Position numbers and translations under genes: made by a program. From Marinobacter changyiensis (lineage in GTDB: Bacteria; Pseudomonadota; Gammaproteobacteria; Pseudomonadales; Oleiphilaceae): a stretch of 64,000 bases of DNA. The notes below the pieces were generated by a model. That model saw only the letters and a program-made list of their open reading frames with translations, ran no database searches and was not told the origin of the DNA. Numbering within the stretch: the first letter of the stretch is position 1; every line of letters begins with the position of its first letter. The stretch covers positions 1 to 64,000 of the forward strand of contig NZ_VZZZ01000005.1 of NCBI RefSeq assembly GCF_009193265.1, in the 5' to 3' direction. Positions 18,176 through 29,227 of this stretch are shown in pieces.

Positions 18176-21100
18176 ATGCCTCAAGACACTCTCAACGGTA
18201 ATCTCAAGGGTAATCTCACGAACCCTGCCCGGAATGAACCCGCCGCCCGGCCGGGCTCCGCGCAGCATTCGCTGCTGGCGCCGCCATTCCCGGCCAAGGC
18301 GGCGGATCACCGGATATGGAGCAGCCTTTACGGTAGCAGCGAGGCCCTGGCGTTCTGCGAGAGTGCCCGCCAGCACCATGGTCTGACGCTGGTGATCACG
18401 CGCAGCACCGATGAAGCCATTCGGCTTGAGCAGGCCATGCGATTCTATCTCGGCCTGTCATTTGACGAAGATCAGCCCGCGATCACGCCAGATGGCCTGG
18501 AGCTGCTTTCGCTGCCGGACTGGGAAACGCTGCCCTACGACATGTTCTCGCCCCATCAGGACATCAGCTCAAGGCGGATACGCACCCTGCACCGGTTGCC
18601 CCGGACCCGTCATGGTCTGCTGGTGGTGCCCGCCCGTACCCTGATGCACCGCCTGCCGCCGGTGGATTACCTGCAAGGCAACACGCTGTTGCTGGAAACA
18701 GGCCAGTCCCTGAACATTGACAGTTGGCGCATGCAACTTGAAGCCGCCGGCTATCGTCATGCGGACAATGTCTACGAACACGGGGAGTACGCGGTCCGGG
18801 GCGCGATACTGGATATTTATCCCATGGGTGCGTCACTGCCCTACCGGATTGATCTGTTCGATGACGAAATCGAAACCCTGCGCACCTTTGATCCGGAAAC
18901 CCAGCGCTCCGTTGACCGTATAGAACGGATCGAACTGCTGCCCGCCAATGAGTTTCCCTGGCACAAGGAAGCCCGCTCCGGTTTTCGCAACCGCTGGTTC
19001 GAGCACTTCCCCAATGCCGACAAAGACGCGCCGATCTATCAGGATGTCTCCCATGGCATCACACCGCCCGGGGTCGAGTACTACCTGCCGTTGTTTTTCG
19101 ATAACACGGCTACCCTGTTCGATTACCTGCCCGGCGAGACCCAGTTGTTTACCGAGCCAGAACTTGAGACTGCCATTGATCAGTTCCAGGCCGACACCGC
19201 TAACCGCTATGAAGAGCGGCGCCATGACCGGTTCCGGCCGATTCTGGCGCCGGGGCAACTGTTCCTGCTGAAGGAAGAGCTGTTTGGTCTGTTAAAACAC
19301 TTCCCCCGGGTCACCCCTTGCGAGCAGGCCCAGGATGCGGCTGGCGGACGGGAAATCTCCTGCAAAACCGCCCCGCTACCCGATGTTTCCATGGATGGCC
19401 GAGCGAGTGACCCGGCCCGACGACTGCGCAGCTTCATCAATGACTTTACCGGACGGGTGCTGATATGCGCCGAATCCTCCGGCCGTCGTGAGGCCCTGAT
19501 TGAAAGCTTGCAGGAAAATCGGCTCAAGGCCCATACCGTTGACAGCTGGCAAGCCTTCCGGAATGACCCGGAATGCGCACTCGGCATCACCATAGGGCCG
19601 ATGGAAGAGGGGCTGCTGCTGACCGAACACGGACTTGCGCTGATCACCGAGACCGCGCTCTTTGGTGAGCGGGTACTGCAGCGCCGGCGCCGGGACAAAC
19701 CCACCGAGTTGAACGATTCCGGCTACCGGGATCTATCGGAACTGCGCATCGGTGCGCCAGTGGTCCACATTGACCACGGTGTCGGACGTTACCGGGGCCT
19801 TGAGACCATCACGGTCGAGGGCGACGCTGCCGAATTTCTGATGCTGGAATACGCCGGCGGCTCGAAACTCTATGTGCCGGTGTCCAGCCTGCACCTGATC
19901 TCCCGGTACGCGGGCAACGACACCGAGCACGCACCGCTGCACAAGCTCGGCACCGAACGCTGGAGTCAGTCAAAACAGAAAGCGCTGGAGAAAATTCGCG
20001 ACACCGCAGCCGAGCTGCTGGATGTCTATGCCCGTCGCGAAGCCCGGAAAGGCTTCCAGTTTGATAACCCCGAGGAAGCCTATCGCGCCTTTGCAGCCGG
20101 CTTCCCGTTTGAGGAAACCCCTGATCAGCAGGCCGCCATCGAAGCTGTGCTCGACGACATGACCGGCGAACGCCCGATGGACCGCCTGGTCTGCGGTGAT
20201 GTGGGCTTTGGCAAGACCGAAGTTGCCATGCGGGCAGCCTTTATTGCGACCTTTTCCGGTAAGCAGGTCGCCGTGCTGGTGCCCACTACCCTGCTGGCGC
20301 AACAGCATTATGAATCGTTCAGAGACCGCTTCTCAGACACCGCAGTGACAGTGGAATTGTTGAGCCGTTTTCGGAGCGCGGCCCAGACCAAAACCGCCCT
20401 GCAGCGCATCCATGAAGGCAAGGCAGACATCGTGATCGGCACCCACAAGCTGATCCAGGGAGACGTGTCTTTCAAGAACCTGGGGCTGGTTATCATTGAT
20501 GAGGAACACCGGTTCGGGGTTCAGCAGAAGGAAAAATTCAAGGCGTTGCGGGCCGAGGTGGACCTGCTGACCCTGACGGCGACACCGATCCCGAGAACCC
20601 TGAACATGGCCATGGGACACCTGCGGGATCTGTCTATCATCGCCACACCGCCAGCCCGACGCTTGTCCGTCAAGACGTTTGTGCGTCAACGGGAAGAACC
20701 GATGGTAAAAGAGGCGATCCTCCGGGAGATCCTCCGGGGAGGTCAAGTGTATTTCCTCCACAACGAGGTCAACACCATCCAGAAAACCGCCGAAGATCTA
20801 CGCCGGCTCATTCCCGAGGCGCGGATCGGAGTGGCCCACGGCCAGATGCGGGAGCGCGAACTGGAACAGATCATGTCGGACTTTTACCACAAACGCTTCA
20901 ACGTTCTGGTCTGTACAACCATCATCGAAACCGGTATCGACATTCCCAGCGCCAACACCATCATTATCGAACGGGCGGACAAATTCGGGTTAGCCCAACT
21001 CCACCAGCTCCGGGGCCGGGTCGGGCGATCCCACCACCAGGCCTACGCCTATCTGCTGACACCGCCGCCCAAAAGCATCACCTCTGATGCCAAAAAGCGT

Positions 21101-21751
21101 CTGGAAGCCATTTCCGAAGCCCAGGACCTGGGCGCCGGGTTTATGCTGGCCTCCCATGACCTTGAAATACGGGGCGCGGGGGAGCTTCTGGGCGAAGAGC
21201 AAAGCGGCCAGATCGAAAGCATCGGGTTCACGCTCTACATGCAATTGCTGGACGAGGCGGTGACCGCCATCCGTGGAGGCAGGACGCCCAACGCCGAGCT
21301 TCCGCTCAGCCACGGCACCGAAATCAACCTGCGTATTCCTGCCCTCATTCCGGACGACTACCTGCCGGACGTCCATAATCGCCTGATGCTTTACAAGCGT
21401 ATCGCCAGTGTCGACACCAAAGATGCATTAAAAGAACTTCAGGTAGAGATGATTGATCGCTTCGGGCTGCTGCCGGTGCCTGCCAAGAATATGATGCGCC
21501 AGGCCGAACTGCGCTTGCAGGCTGAAAGCCTTGGCATCACGAAAATAGACGCTGGCAAGGAATGGGCACGGCTTGAATTTGGCAGTGCAACGCCGGTGGA
21601 CCCGCTGATACTGGTAAAAAAAGTGCAACACTCACCGGACCAATATCGCCTTGAGGGAGCAAACAGCTTCAGGTTCCGGCTGAAGGATACGTCGACCGAT
21701 GGTAAACTCGACGGCGTTGCAAACATGCTGGGGCAACTGGCACCGAACTGA
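18176..21751 (+). CDS. mfd: Transcription-repair coupling factor Mfd
   Basis: A DNA translocase that removes RNA polymerase stalled at lesions and recruits the UvrA/UvrB repair complex. It has 1191 residues; the family is about 1150, and the first 40 residues here are probably a poorly conserved tail. Order of parts: UvrB-like N-terminal module, RNA polymerase interaction domain around 520-590 (HIDHGVGRYRGLE begins it), superfamily 2 helicase with Walker A GDVGFGKT at 674-681 and DEEH at 775-778, the translocation motif region after RGRVGRS, and a C-terminal domain that masks UvrA binding. It is divergent from gap. Confidence 0.96.
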   Translation: MPQDTLNGNLKGNLTNPARNEPAARPGSAQHSLLAPPFPAKAADHRIWSSLYGSSEALAFCESARQHHGLTLVITRSTDEAIRLEQAMRFYLGLSFDEDQPAITPDGLELLSLPDWETLPYDMFSPHQDISSRRIRTLHRLPRTRHGLLVVPARTLMHRLPPVDYLQGNTLLLETGQSLNIDSWRMQLEAAGYRHADNVYEHGEYAVRGAILDIYPMGASLPYRIDLFDDEIETLRTFDPETQRSVDRIERIELLPANEFPWHKEARSGFRNRWFEHFPNADKDAPIYQDVSHGITPPGVEYYLPLFFDNTATLFDYLPGETQLFTEPELETAIDQFQADTANRYEERRHDRFRPILAPGQLFLLKEELFGLLKHFPRVTPCEQAQDAAGGREISCKTAPLPDVSMDGRASDPARRLRSFINDFTGRVLICAESSGRREALIESLQENRLKAHTVDSWQAFRNDPECALGITIGPMEEGLLLTEHGLALITETALFGERVLQRRRRDKPTELNDSGYRDLSELRIGAPVVHIDHGVGRYRGLETITVEGDAAEFLMLEYAGGSKLYVPVSSLHLISRYAGNDTEHAPLHKLGTERWSQSKQKALEKIRDTAAELLDVYARREARKGFQFDNPEEAYRAFAAGFPFEETPDQQAAIEAVLDDMTGERPMDRLVCGDVGFGKTEVAMRAAFIATFSGKQVAVLVPTTLLAQQHYESFRDRFSDTAVTVELLSRFRSAAQTKTALQRIHEGKADIVIGTHKLIQGDVSFKNLGLVIIDEEHRFGVQQKEKFKALRAEVDLLTLTATPIPRTLNMAMGHLRDLSIIATPPARRLSVKTFVRQREEPMVKEAILREILRGGQVYFLHNEVNTIQKTAEDLRRLIPEARIGVAHGQMRERELEQIMSDFYHKRFNVLVCTTIIETGIDIPSANTIIIERADKFGLAQLHQLRGRVGRSHHQAYAYLLTPPPKSITSDAKKRLEAISEAQDLGAGFMLASHDLEIRGAGELLGEEQSGQIESIGFTLYMQLLDEAVTAIRGGRTPNAELPLSHGTEINLRIPALIPDDYLPDVHNRLMLYKRIASVDTKDALKELQVEMIDRFGLLPVPAKNMMRQAELRLQAESLGITKIDAGKEWARLEFGSATPVDPLILVKKVQHSPDQYRLEGANSFRFRLKDTSTDGKLDGVANMLGQLAPN

Positions 21752-21835
21752 ACCGCCAGCCCGCGAATTTCGAAAATACCGCCATACTTTTGCTGAACAC
21801 CGGCATCCCGGGCGACTTTTATTTGGAGAACACCT

Positions 21836-24706
<2,871 letters not shown>

Positions 24707-24739
24707 TGATGTTCTCTGATTTATATGGAAACTGGCTGG

Positions 24740-25261
24740 TCAGGCAGCATCGAATTGGCTGGTGACGATATTCACCGGTACGCCGGCGGTCACGCGCTCG
24801 AACAGGTCAAGCACATCCGCATTTCGCATGCGAATACAACCGTGTGACATTGGCTCCCCCATGGGCTCGGTATCGGGGGTTCCGTGGATATAGATAAAAC
24901 GGCGAAAACTGTCGACACCCACACCGCGGTTACGTCCGGATTCCCGACCACACAACCAGAGTATGCGTGTCAGAATCCAGTCACGATGGGGATGCTTGCG
25001 GGCAAGATCGGCGGAATAGATCTCACCGGTGGGACGTCGCGCCACAAAAACAGTGCCCGGTGGCAGGTCAGCACCAATGCAGGCGCGGATGTAGTGCCTG
25101 CCCCTGGGGGTGCAGCCGGAATCCTGACGCTCACCCGGGCCTTGCAGTGCTGACGAAACCGGGTAGACACGAGGCCCCGAATCGGGCGCGTCATATAATT
25201 GCAGAATCTGCGATGAAAGGTCTATTTCGATACGGGGAAAATGGTCGACGTCGGGTAGCAT
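24740..25261 (-). CDS. L,D-transpeptidase (YkuD domain)
   Basis: A YkuD-fold protein of 173 residues with the catalytic set His126 (YIHGTPD) and Cys142 in MSHGCIRMRN. Enzymes of this type form 3-3 peptidoglycan cross-links or attach lipoproteins to peptidoglycan in the periplasm. No signal peptide is visible at the chosen ATG, which is odd for a periplasmic enzyme. Similar short leaderless versions occur in gammaproteobacteria, or export may start from a non-obvious codon. It lies 33 bases before the MscS gene and 62 after psrA on the same strand. Confidence 0.82.
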   Translation of the reverse strand: MLPDVDHFPRIEIDLSSQILQLYDAPDSGPRVYPVSSALQGPGERQDSGCTPRGRHYIRACIGADLPPGTVFVARRPTGEIYSADLARKHPHRDWILTRILWLCGRESGRNRGVGVDSFRRFIYIHGTPDTEPMGEPMSHGCIRMRNADVLDLFERVTAGVPVNIVTSQFDAA

Positions 25262-25323
25262 GACTGCAGCTCTCGTTGCGTTACCTGTGGTTTGCGCACA
25301 AGAGCGTAACCGACCGGCGGGAG

Positions 25324-25995
25324 TCAGGCAACCGAGGGTTTGCTGACCGCCAGTTGCATCGGGTCAGTGGCCTGCATACCGGCCGCCAGAAACGGCACTA
25401 AACGGGCAACCATTTCCTGCACGGTGGTTGCAACGCCCAATTTGTTTTGCAGAATATCCCGCAGGGCGTCACTGCTGGACATGGTGAAGGCGGTGGCACC
25501 CAGCATGAACTGAATCCGCCAGTAACGGTCCACCGCCGTGAGTTGCGGCGTCGCTTCCTTCAACAACCGCATGAAACGACCAAACGGCTGACTGTATTCC
25601 TGCTCAAGAAATTTGCGCAGATGACCCTGGGACTGGGTGTAGGCCAGACCCAGCAGTCTCATGAAAATCGAGATACCCCGGTCATTTCGCTGGGGCATGC
25701 GCACCGCGCTTTCCGTCAGCGCTCGCAGAGTCTGGTCAAGGGTAGGCGGCTTGCCATTGCAGCGTTGCTCGAGATCATCGAACGCCCGCTCTAAGGTATC
25801 TGAAAACGGGGTCAGGAAACGGGCAAAAACCGCGTGGATAAGGGCGTTCTTGGAACCGAAGTGATAATTCACGGCGGCCAGGTTCACACCGGCTTTACTG
25901 GTGATCATGCGAAGTGACGTCTCGGAAAACCCCCGTTCGGCGAACAATACTTCCGCCGCATCGAGAATACGATCAACCGTATCGGATTGCGCCAT
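25324..25995 (-). CDS. psrA: TetR-family regulator PsrA
   Basis: A fatty-acid-responsive repressor/activator controlling beta-oxidation genes and, in Pseudomonas, rpoS. It has 223 residues. The N-terminal helix-turn-helix AERGFSETSLRMITSKAGVN and the start MAQSDTVDRILDAAE are close to Pseudomonas PsrA, as is FMRLLGLAYTQSQGHLR in the ligand domain. The ATG at 25995 fits the family start; a TTG seven codons upstream is also open. Two overlapping copies of the PsrA operator pattern and a strong promoter lie just upstream, so it should repress itself. In Pseudomonas lexA comes next to psrA; here it does not. Confidence 0.9.
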   Translation of the reverse strand: MAQSDTVDRILDAAEVLFAERGFSETSLRMITSKAGVNLAAVNYHFGSKNALIHAVFARFLTPFSDTLERAFDDLEQRCNGKPPTLDQTLRALTESAVRMPQRNDRGISIFMRLLGLAYTQSQGHLRKFLEQEYSQPFGRFMRLLKEATPQLTAVDRYWRIQFMLGATAFTMSSSDALRDILQNKLGVATTVQEMVARLVPFLAAGMQATDPMQLAVSKPSVA

Positions 25996-26013
25996 CTCAT
26001 CCACCCAAATTGC

Positions 26014-26040
26014 CAAACAGTTGTTTGAAACATACGTTTG
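26014..26040. promoter_or_regulatory. Two overlapping PsrA operators
   Basis: CAAAC-AGTT-GTTTG (26014-26027) and GAAAC-ATAC-GTTTG (26027-26040) each match the known PsrA pattern (G/C)AAAC-N2-4-GTTT(G/C). They share one base. The second covers the -10 of the psrA promoter. Confidence 0.75.
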
Positions 26041-26057
26041 ACAGGTAGCATTGTCAA
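26029..26057 (-). promoter_or_regulatory. Promoter of psrA
   Basis: On the minus strand a perfect -35 TTGACA (26052-26057) lies 17 bases from TATGTT (26029-26034). The -10 is inside the PsrA operator pair, which fits autorepression. Confidence 0.7.
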
Positions 26058-26144
26058 GAATGGCGCAGATAGATGCACTATTAAAATGCAGACTCCGTCA
26101 ATGTGCAACCCATCAAAGGTTACAGGTCCAGCAGTGGTAAGGTC

Positions 26145-26993
26145 TCACTCCCGTACGTCGGGGACGGCGGTAACTGTTTGCCACCCACGGTCAATAGCGG
26201 TTTGATGGCCTTCAAAGTAAGCATGCTGCAGGCGGTCATATGCCTTTTCCGCTTCCAGCAGATAAATCAGGTAGAGCCGGATGTGCTCCCGTTTCACCAG
26301 CGAGCGGGCAAGAATCCGTTTCTCCGACAGTCGCACCAGCCCGCTGAACCGGATCGATTTGAGTGTTGGATTGAATTCGGCCATCTGGGCACATTGCCAC
26401 AGCAACCCTACCTCACCTTCGAGGTGCGCCACATGCTTACGGGCATCTTTCATCAGGCTTTGGCGAAGCATCAGTAGATCCAGACAGGAAGGTTTGGAGG
26501 CGTAGAGCCGCCTCACGGTCGGAATGCCGGCAATGACCACCAGCACAAAGACTCCAAACCCGCCGCCCGCAATCCAGGCTGGCACAAACCCCGTCATACC
26601 GCTTAAAAAAACCAGTGCTGCCAGGATGGCGCAGAATAACCAGATGTCCCGCTTGCGGCGAGCCCCGGCCAGAGCAAAGTTATCTGGCCAGCCTTGCATC
26701 GACAACGTGGAAAAATCCAGCAACAGCACCCGCTCGCATTGTTTCAGCAGACGACGCAAGCGACGCTGACGGGCTTCTGCCATGTCTGTGTCTGATATAA
26801 CATCGGCCACTGGTGCAGCGTCTTCAGAATTTCGATTGTCCGGCTCAGCAGTGGCTTCATGAGCATCCGGCGCAGTCGGGGTGACAGAAACTTCAGGCAC
26901 AGGCAGCGGATCAGCCGGCCGGCCAGGACGCAGCACCGGTTCCCTATCCAGAGTCCCGGATGGCCTTAGCTGACTGTCGTTGCCCTGCGCCAT
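26145..26993 (-). CDS. Hypothetical membrane protein with two transmembrane segments
   Basis: Not recognised. It has 282 residues. The first 95 are polar, proline- and acid-rich and probably disordered. A basic region (ARQRRLRRLLKQCERVL, about 85-100) precedes two adjacent hydrophobic segments (about 132-150 and 152-172), and the remaining 110 residues form a cytosolic helical region with LLMLRQSLMKDARKHVAHLEGEVGLLW. It lies 149 bases upstream of psrA on the same strand, with the psrA promoter in between, so it is probably a separate unit. The ATG at 26993 is used; a TTG twelve codons upstream is open and the ribosome site is weak for both. Confidence 0.65.
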   Translation of the reverse strand: MAQGNDSQLRPSGTLDREPVLRPGRPADPLPVPEVSVTPTAPDAHEATAEPDNRNSEDAAPVADVISDTDMAEARQRRLRRLLKQCERVLLLDFSTLSMQGWPDNFALAGARRKRDIWLFCAILAALVFLSGMTGFVPAWIAGGGFGVFVLVVIAGIPTVRRLYASKPSCLDLLMLRQSLMKDARKHVAHLEGEVGLLWQCAQMAEFNPTLKSIRFSGLVRLSEKRILARSLVKREHIRLYLIYLLEAEKAYDRLQHAYFEGHQTAIDRGWQTVTAVPDVRE

Positions 26994-27060
26994 GGTATAT
27001 CCAAGTGCGTGCCGTAACCCAAAAGCCAAAAACGATCGTATTTGGCGCCTGTTATTAGCT

Positions 27061-27115
27061 AGTGCCCCGTCTGGCTAATTCGTTAAGCTACTGCGAATTA
27101 GCCTGACGGGACACT
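27061..27115. repeat. 22-bp near-perfect inverted repeat
   Basis: The arms 27061-27082 and 27094-27115 match as reverse complements at 20 of 22 positions around an 11-base spacer. The outer ends read AGTGCCCCGT and ACGGGACACT. No T-run follows on either side, so it is not an ordinary terminator. It could be a bidirectional terminator without a U tract, a REP-like element or the ends of a small mobile element. Confidence 0.6.
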
Positions 27116-27227
27116 GGTGTATCGCCCGCTGCCGGGTTTTCTTGAATCCGATGTTTAACCTGCTTGGCACTGGCAGATGCGAGGTTTATTCTGGGGCCAC
27201 CAGATTGCAGGCGGACCACTGTTGAGT

Positions 27228-27260
27228 TGATCTCAAGCCACTGTCTGATCTCAAGCCACT
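27228..27260. repeat. 15-bp exact direct repeat before ribE
   Basis: TGATCTCAAGCCACT occurs at 27228-27242 and again at 27246-27260, separated by GTC, and ends 15 bases before the ribE start codon. It may be a slippage duplication in the leader. No FMN riboswitch motif was found here. Confidence 0.6.
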
Positions 27261-27275
27261 AATCGAGGAGCAGGC

Positions 27276-27890
27276 ATGTTTACAGGCATCGTCCAGGGCA
27301 TCGCCCACGTCGAGTCACTGGAGTCCCGGCCCGGGCTGACGACTTTTCACGTGAAGTTTCCGCCAGAACACCTGGATAACATCACCATTGGTGCATCGGT
27401 GGCACTCAACGGTACTTGTCTGACAGTCACCCGCCAGCAAGGCGACTGCTTGAGTTTTGATGCCATGCAGGAAACCTTGCGCCTGACGACGCTGGGGGAT
27501 TTGCAGGCCGGCAGTGCGATCAACTTCGAACGGGCCGCCCGTATCGGAGACGAGATTGGCGGCCATCTGCTTTCAGGCCATATTCATACCACGGCGGTAG
27601 TGAATGCGATTGAGCGCCCGGAAAACAATTGCGTGCTTTACTTCCGCGTACCCTCTTCCTGGATGCGTTATATTTTTCCCAAGGGCTATATAGCCATCAA
27701 CGGGGCCAGTCTCACCATCGGGGAGGTCACCGACGACACGTTCAACGTTTACCTGATTCCGGAAACCCTGCGAGCTACCACGTTTTCCGACCTCAAAGTC
27801 GGGGACCGGATTAACATTGAAATCGACAGCCAGACCCAGACCATTGTCGATACTCTGGCCCGTATGGGTTACGACCGACGGAAATCCTGA
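27276..27890 (+). CDS. ribE: Riboflavin synthase, alpha subunit
   Basis: Dismutates two 6,7-dimethyl-8-ribityllumazine molecules to riboflavin in the cytosol. It has 204 residues in two lumazine-binding halves: the start MFTGIVQGIA and SVALNGTCLTV in the first, and YIAINGASLTIGE in the second. A GAGGAG site lies 6 bases before the ATG. It stands alone, not in a rib operon, and no FMN riboswitch pattern precedes it. The last 22 bases overlap the convergent rlmG gene. The flavin supply is relevant to the flavin-rich Na+-NQR in this window, though nothing links their control. Confidence 0.93.
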   Translation: MFTGIVQGIAHVESLESRPGLTTFHVKFPPEHLDNITIGASVALNGTCLTVTRQQGDCLSFDAMQETLRLTTLGDLQAGSAINFERAARIGDEIGGHLLSGHIHTTAVVNAIERPENNCVLYFRVPSSWMRYIFPKGYIAINGASLTIGEVTDDTFNVYLIPETLRATTFSDLKVGDRINIEIDSQTQTIVDTLARMGYDRRKS

Positions 27891-29026
27891 CCGGCCGTCG
27901 CTGCGAGCACCACGAATTTAGGGTTGGCATCAAGCTGGTTCACCAGGGGGAAAAAGCGTCTCAGACTGCGGTGGTAGCCCAGGTGCCGGTTCCCCACAAT
28001 CAGCAACCTGCCCCCCGGTTTCAGATGATAGCTCGCCTGGTCAAACAGCCGCAAAGCAATGTGATCACCGACCACGCCACCTTCATGAAACGGCGGGTTG
28101 CACAAAATCAGGTCAAACAGACCCGCATCCGCCGGAATCCCGTCCGCAAAACGCAGTTGCGTGTCAGCACTGAACGAATTTTCTTCAATCAGCCGGGCCA
28201 CGCTGGCAACCGCCTGGCTGGACACATCGGTAAAGGTCAGATCCAGAGCCGGGTTTGCGGTCAGCGCCGCAAGACCCAGCACACCGTTACCGCAGGCAAG
28301 ATCAAGCACCCGGGCCCTGCCCGGAAGGTTTCCGGTGATCTGATAGACATGGGGCAGCAGCAAACGGGTGCCAATATCAAGGTGGTCCCTTGCGAAGACT
28401 GCAGGCAAGGATTCTATGACAAGGTCACTGTCAGGCAACGTATAGCCGCGCCAAAGATCGGGCCAATCATCGAGGCCACGGGTACCGGGTCGACAACTCA
28501 CCACTCGTGACTTTTTCCGGGCAGGATACACCTGCTCAGGATTCATCAGCTCATTGAAGACTTCCACACTTCGGGCGGGTAAATGTTTGATCATACCGCC
28601 GGCGAAAAGCATCCCCTGGGGGCTCAAACCGGTACTGAGCCAGCGCAGGATGTAAGTCAGGTAAGCCAATTGCCGTGGAATACGCATGATCGCCAGGTCA
28701 TACACGCCTTCCGGAGGGTTCAGCCAACTGAACAGATTGACCGGTGATTGTTGATTCACCGCTGCGTTATCGACGATGGCGGCATGGGCCAGCGCGCTAT
28801 CTGCCAACACATCCGGGCTGAATGCTCCGAGCGCCAGAGCCAGGGCCCCGAAATTGTCATCGATCACCAGCACTCGCTGCCCGTCGCTCAAGGCAGAGGT
28901 TGCTGTCTCGATCAACTGTTCGTCCGCAGCATCCCAGGGTTTGAGCTGGCGGTCCGAAGCACCCGGGCGGGTCAGTTTCAGAACTGACCCGGACAGTTCA
29001 ACTACGTTCGTTATCACATCAGTCAA
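27869..29026 (-). CDS. rlmG: 23S rRNA (guanine-1835-N2)-methyltransferase RlmG
   Basis: A SAM-dependent methyltransferase of 385 residues with an N-terminal degenerate methyltransferase-like domain and a C-terminal catalytic one. SAM-binding motif DLACGNGVLG lies near 240 and the catalytic NPPFHEGG near 305. The closing segment (LLIVGNRHLGYHRSLRRFF) is characteristic of RlmG. Methylates G1835 of 23S rRNA in E. coli. It overlaps ribE at the 3' ends by 22 bases. The related RsmC lies upstream on the same strand, 201 bases away, with an orphan terminator in between. Confidence 0.85.
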   Translation of the reverse strand: MTDVITNVVELSGSVLKLTRPGASDRQLKPWDAADEQLIETATSALSDGQRVLVIDDNFGALALALGAFSPDVLADSALAHAAIVDNAAVNQQSPVNLFSWLNPPEGVYDLAIMRIPRQLAYLTYILRWLSTGLSPQGMLFAGGMIKHLPARSVEVFNELMNPEQVYPARKKSRVVSCRPGTRGLDDWPDLWRGYTLPDSDLVIESLPAVFARDHLDIGTRLLLPHVYQITGNLPGRARVLDLACGNGVLGLAALTANPALDLTFTDVSSQAVASVARLIEENSFSADTQLRFADGIPADAGLFDLILCNPPFHEGGVVGDHIALRLFDQASYHLKPGGRLLIVGNRHLGYHRSLRRFFPLVNQLDANPKFVVLAATAGQDFRRS

Positions 29027-29097
29027 CCGGTTGAATCAGTGTTTTATGAAGAAGGCCGTCATTCTAGGCTGTTTATTCTAGAAATTAACTCTATTGT

Positions 29098-29182
29098 ACT
29101 CGCCTAGGAATTGATTTCAGGTTGTGCTTCCCAGGTTGGTAGCATGACGTTCTTTGCCCCTGACCCCAGGGGCTTTTTTTTT
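29098..29182 (+). ncRNA. Candidate small RNA ending in an orphan terminator
   Basis: A strong rho-independent terminator (29156-29182) points along the plus strand, yet no plus-strand gene lies between ribE (stop 27890) and it: rlmG and rsmC both run the other way. A short transcript starting near 29098, downstream of TATTGT at 29089, would be about 85 bases. No known family was recognised and no protein start with a ribosome site is present. The terminator is clear but the 5' end is a guess. Confidence 0.3.
29156..29182 (+). terminator. Rho-independent terminator without an assigned gene
   Basis: GCCCCTG (29156-29162) and CAGGGGC (29167-29173) form a perfect 7-bp stem with a 4-base loop, directly followed by nine T (29174-29182). 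Confidence 0.8.
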
Positions 29183-29227
29183 GTTCAGAAAACCATCACG
29201 ACGGAGATGTGACAGGCAATGGTCAAT

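Noticed and set aside
27030..27275. FMN riboswitch upstream of ribE
   Set aside because: None of the conserved RFN-element blocks could be found in this stretch; it holds only the inverted repeat and a short direct repeat.
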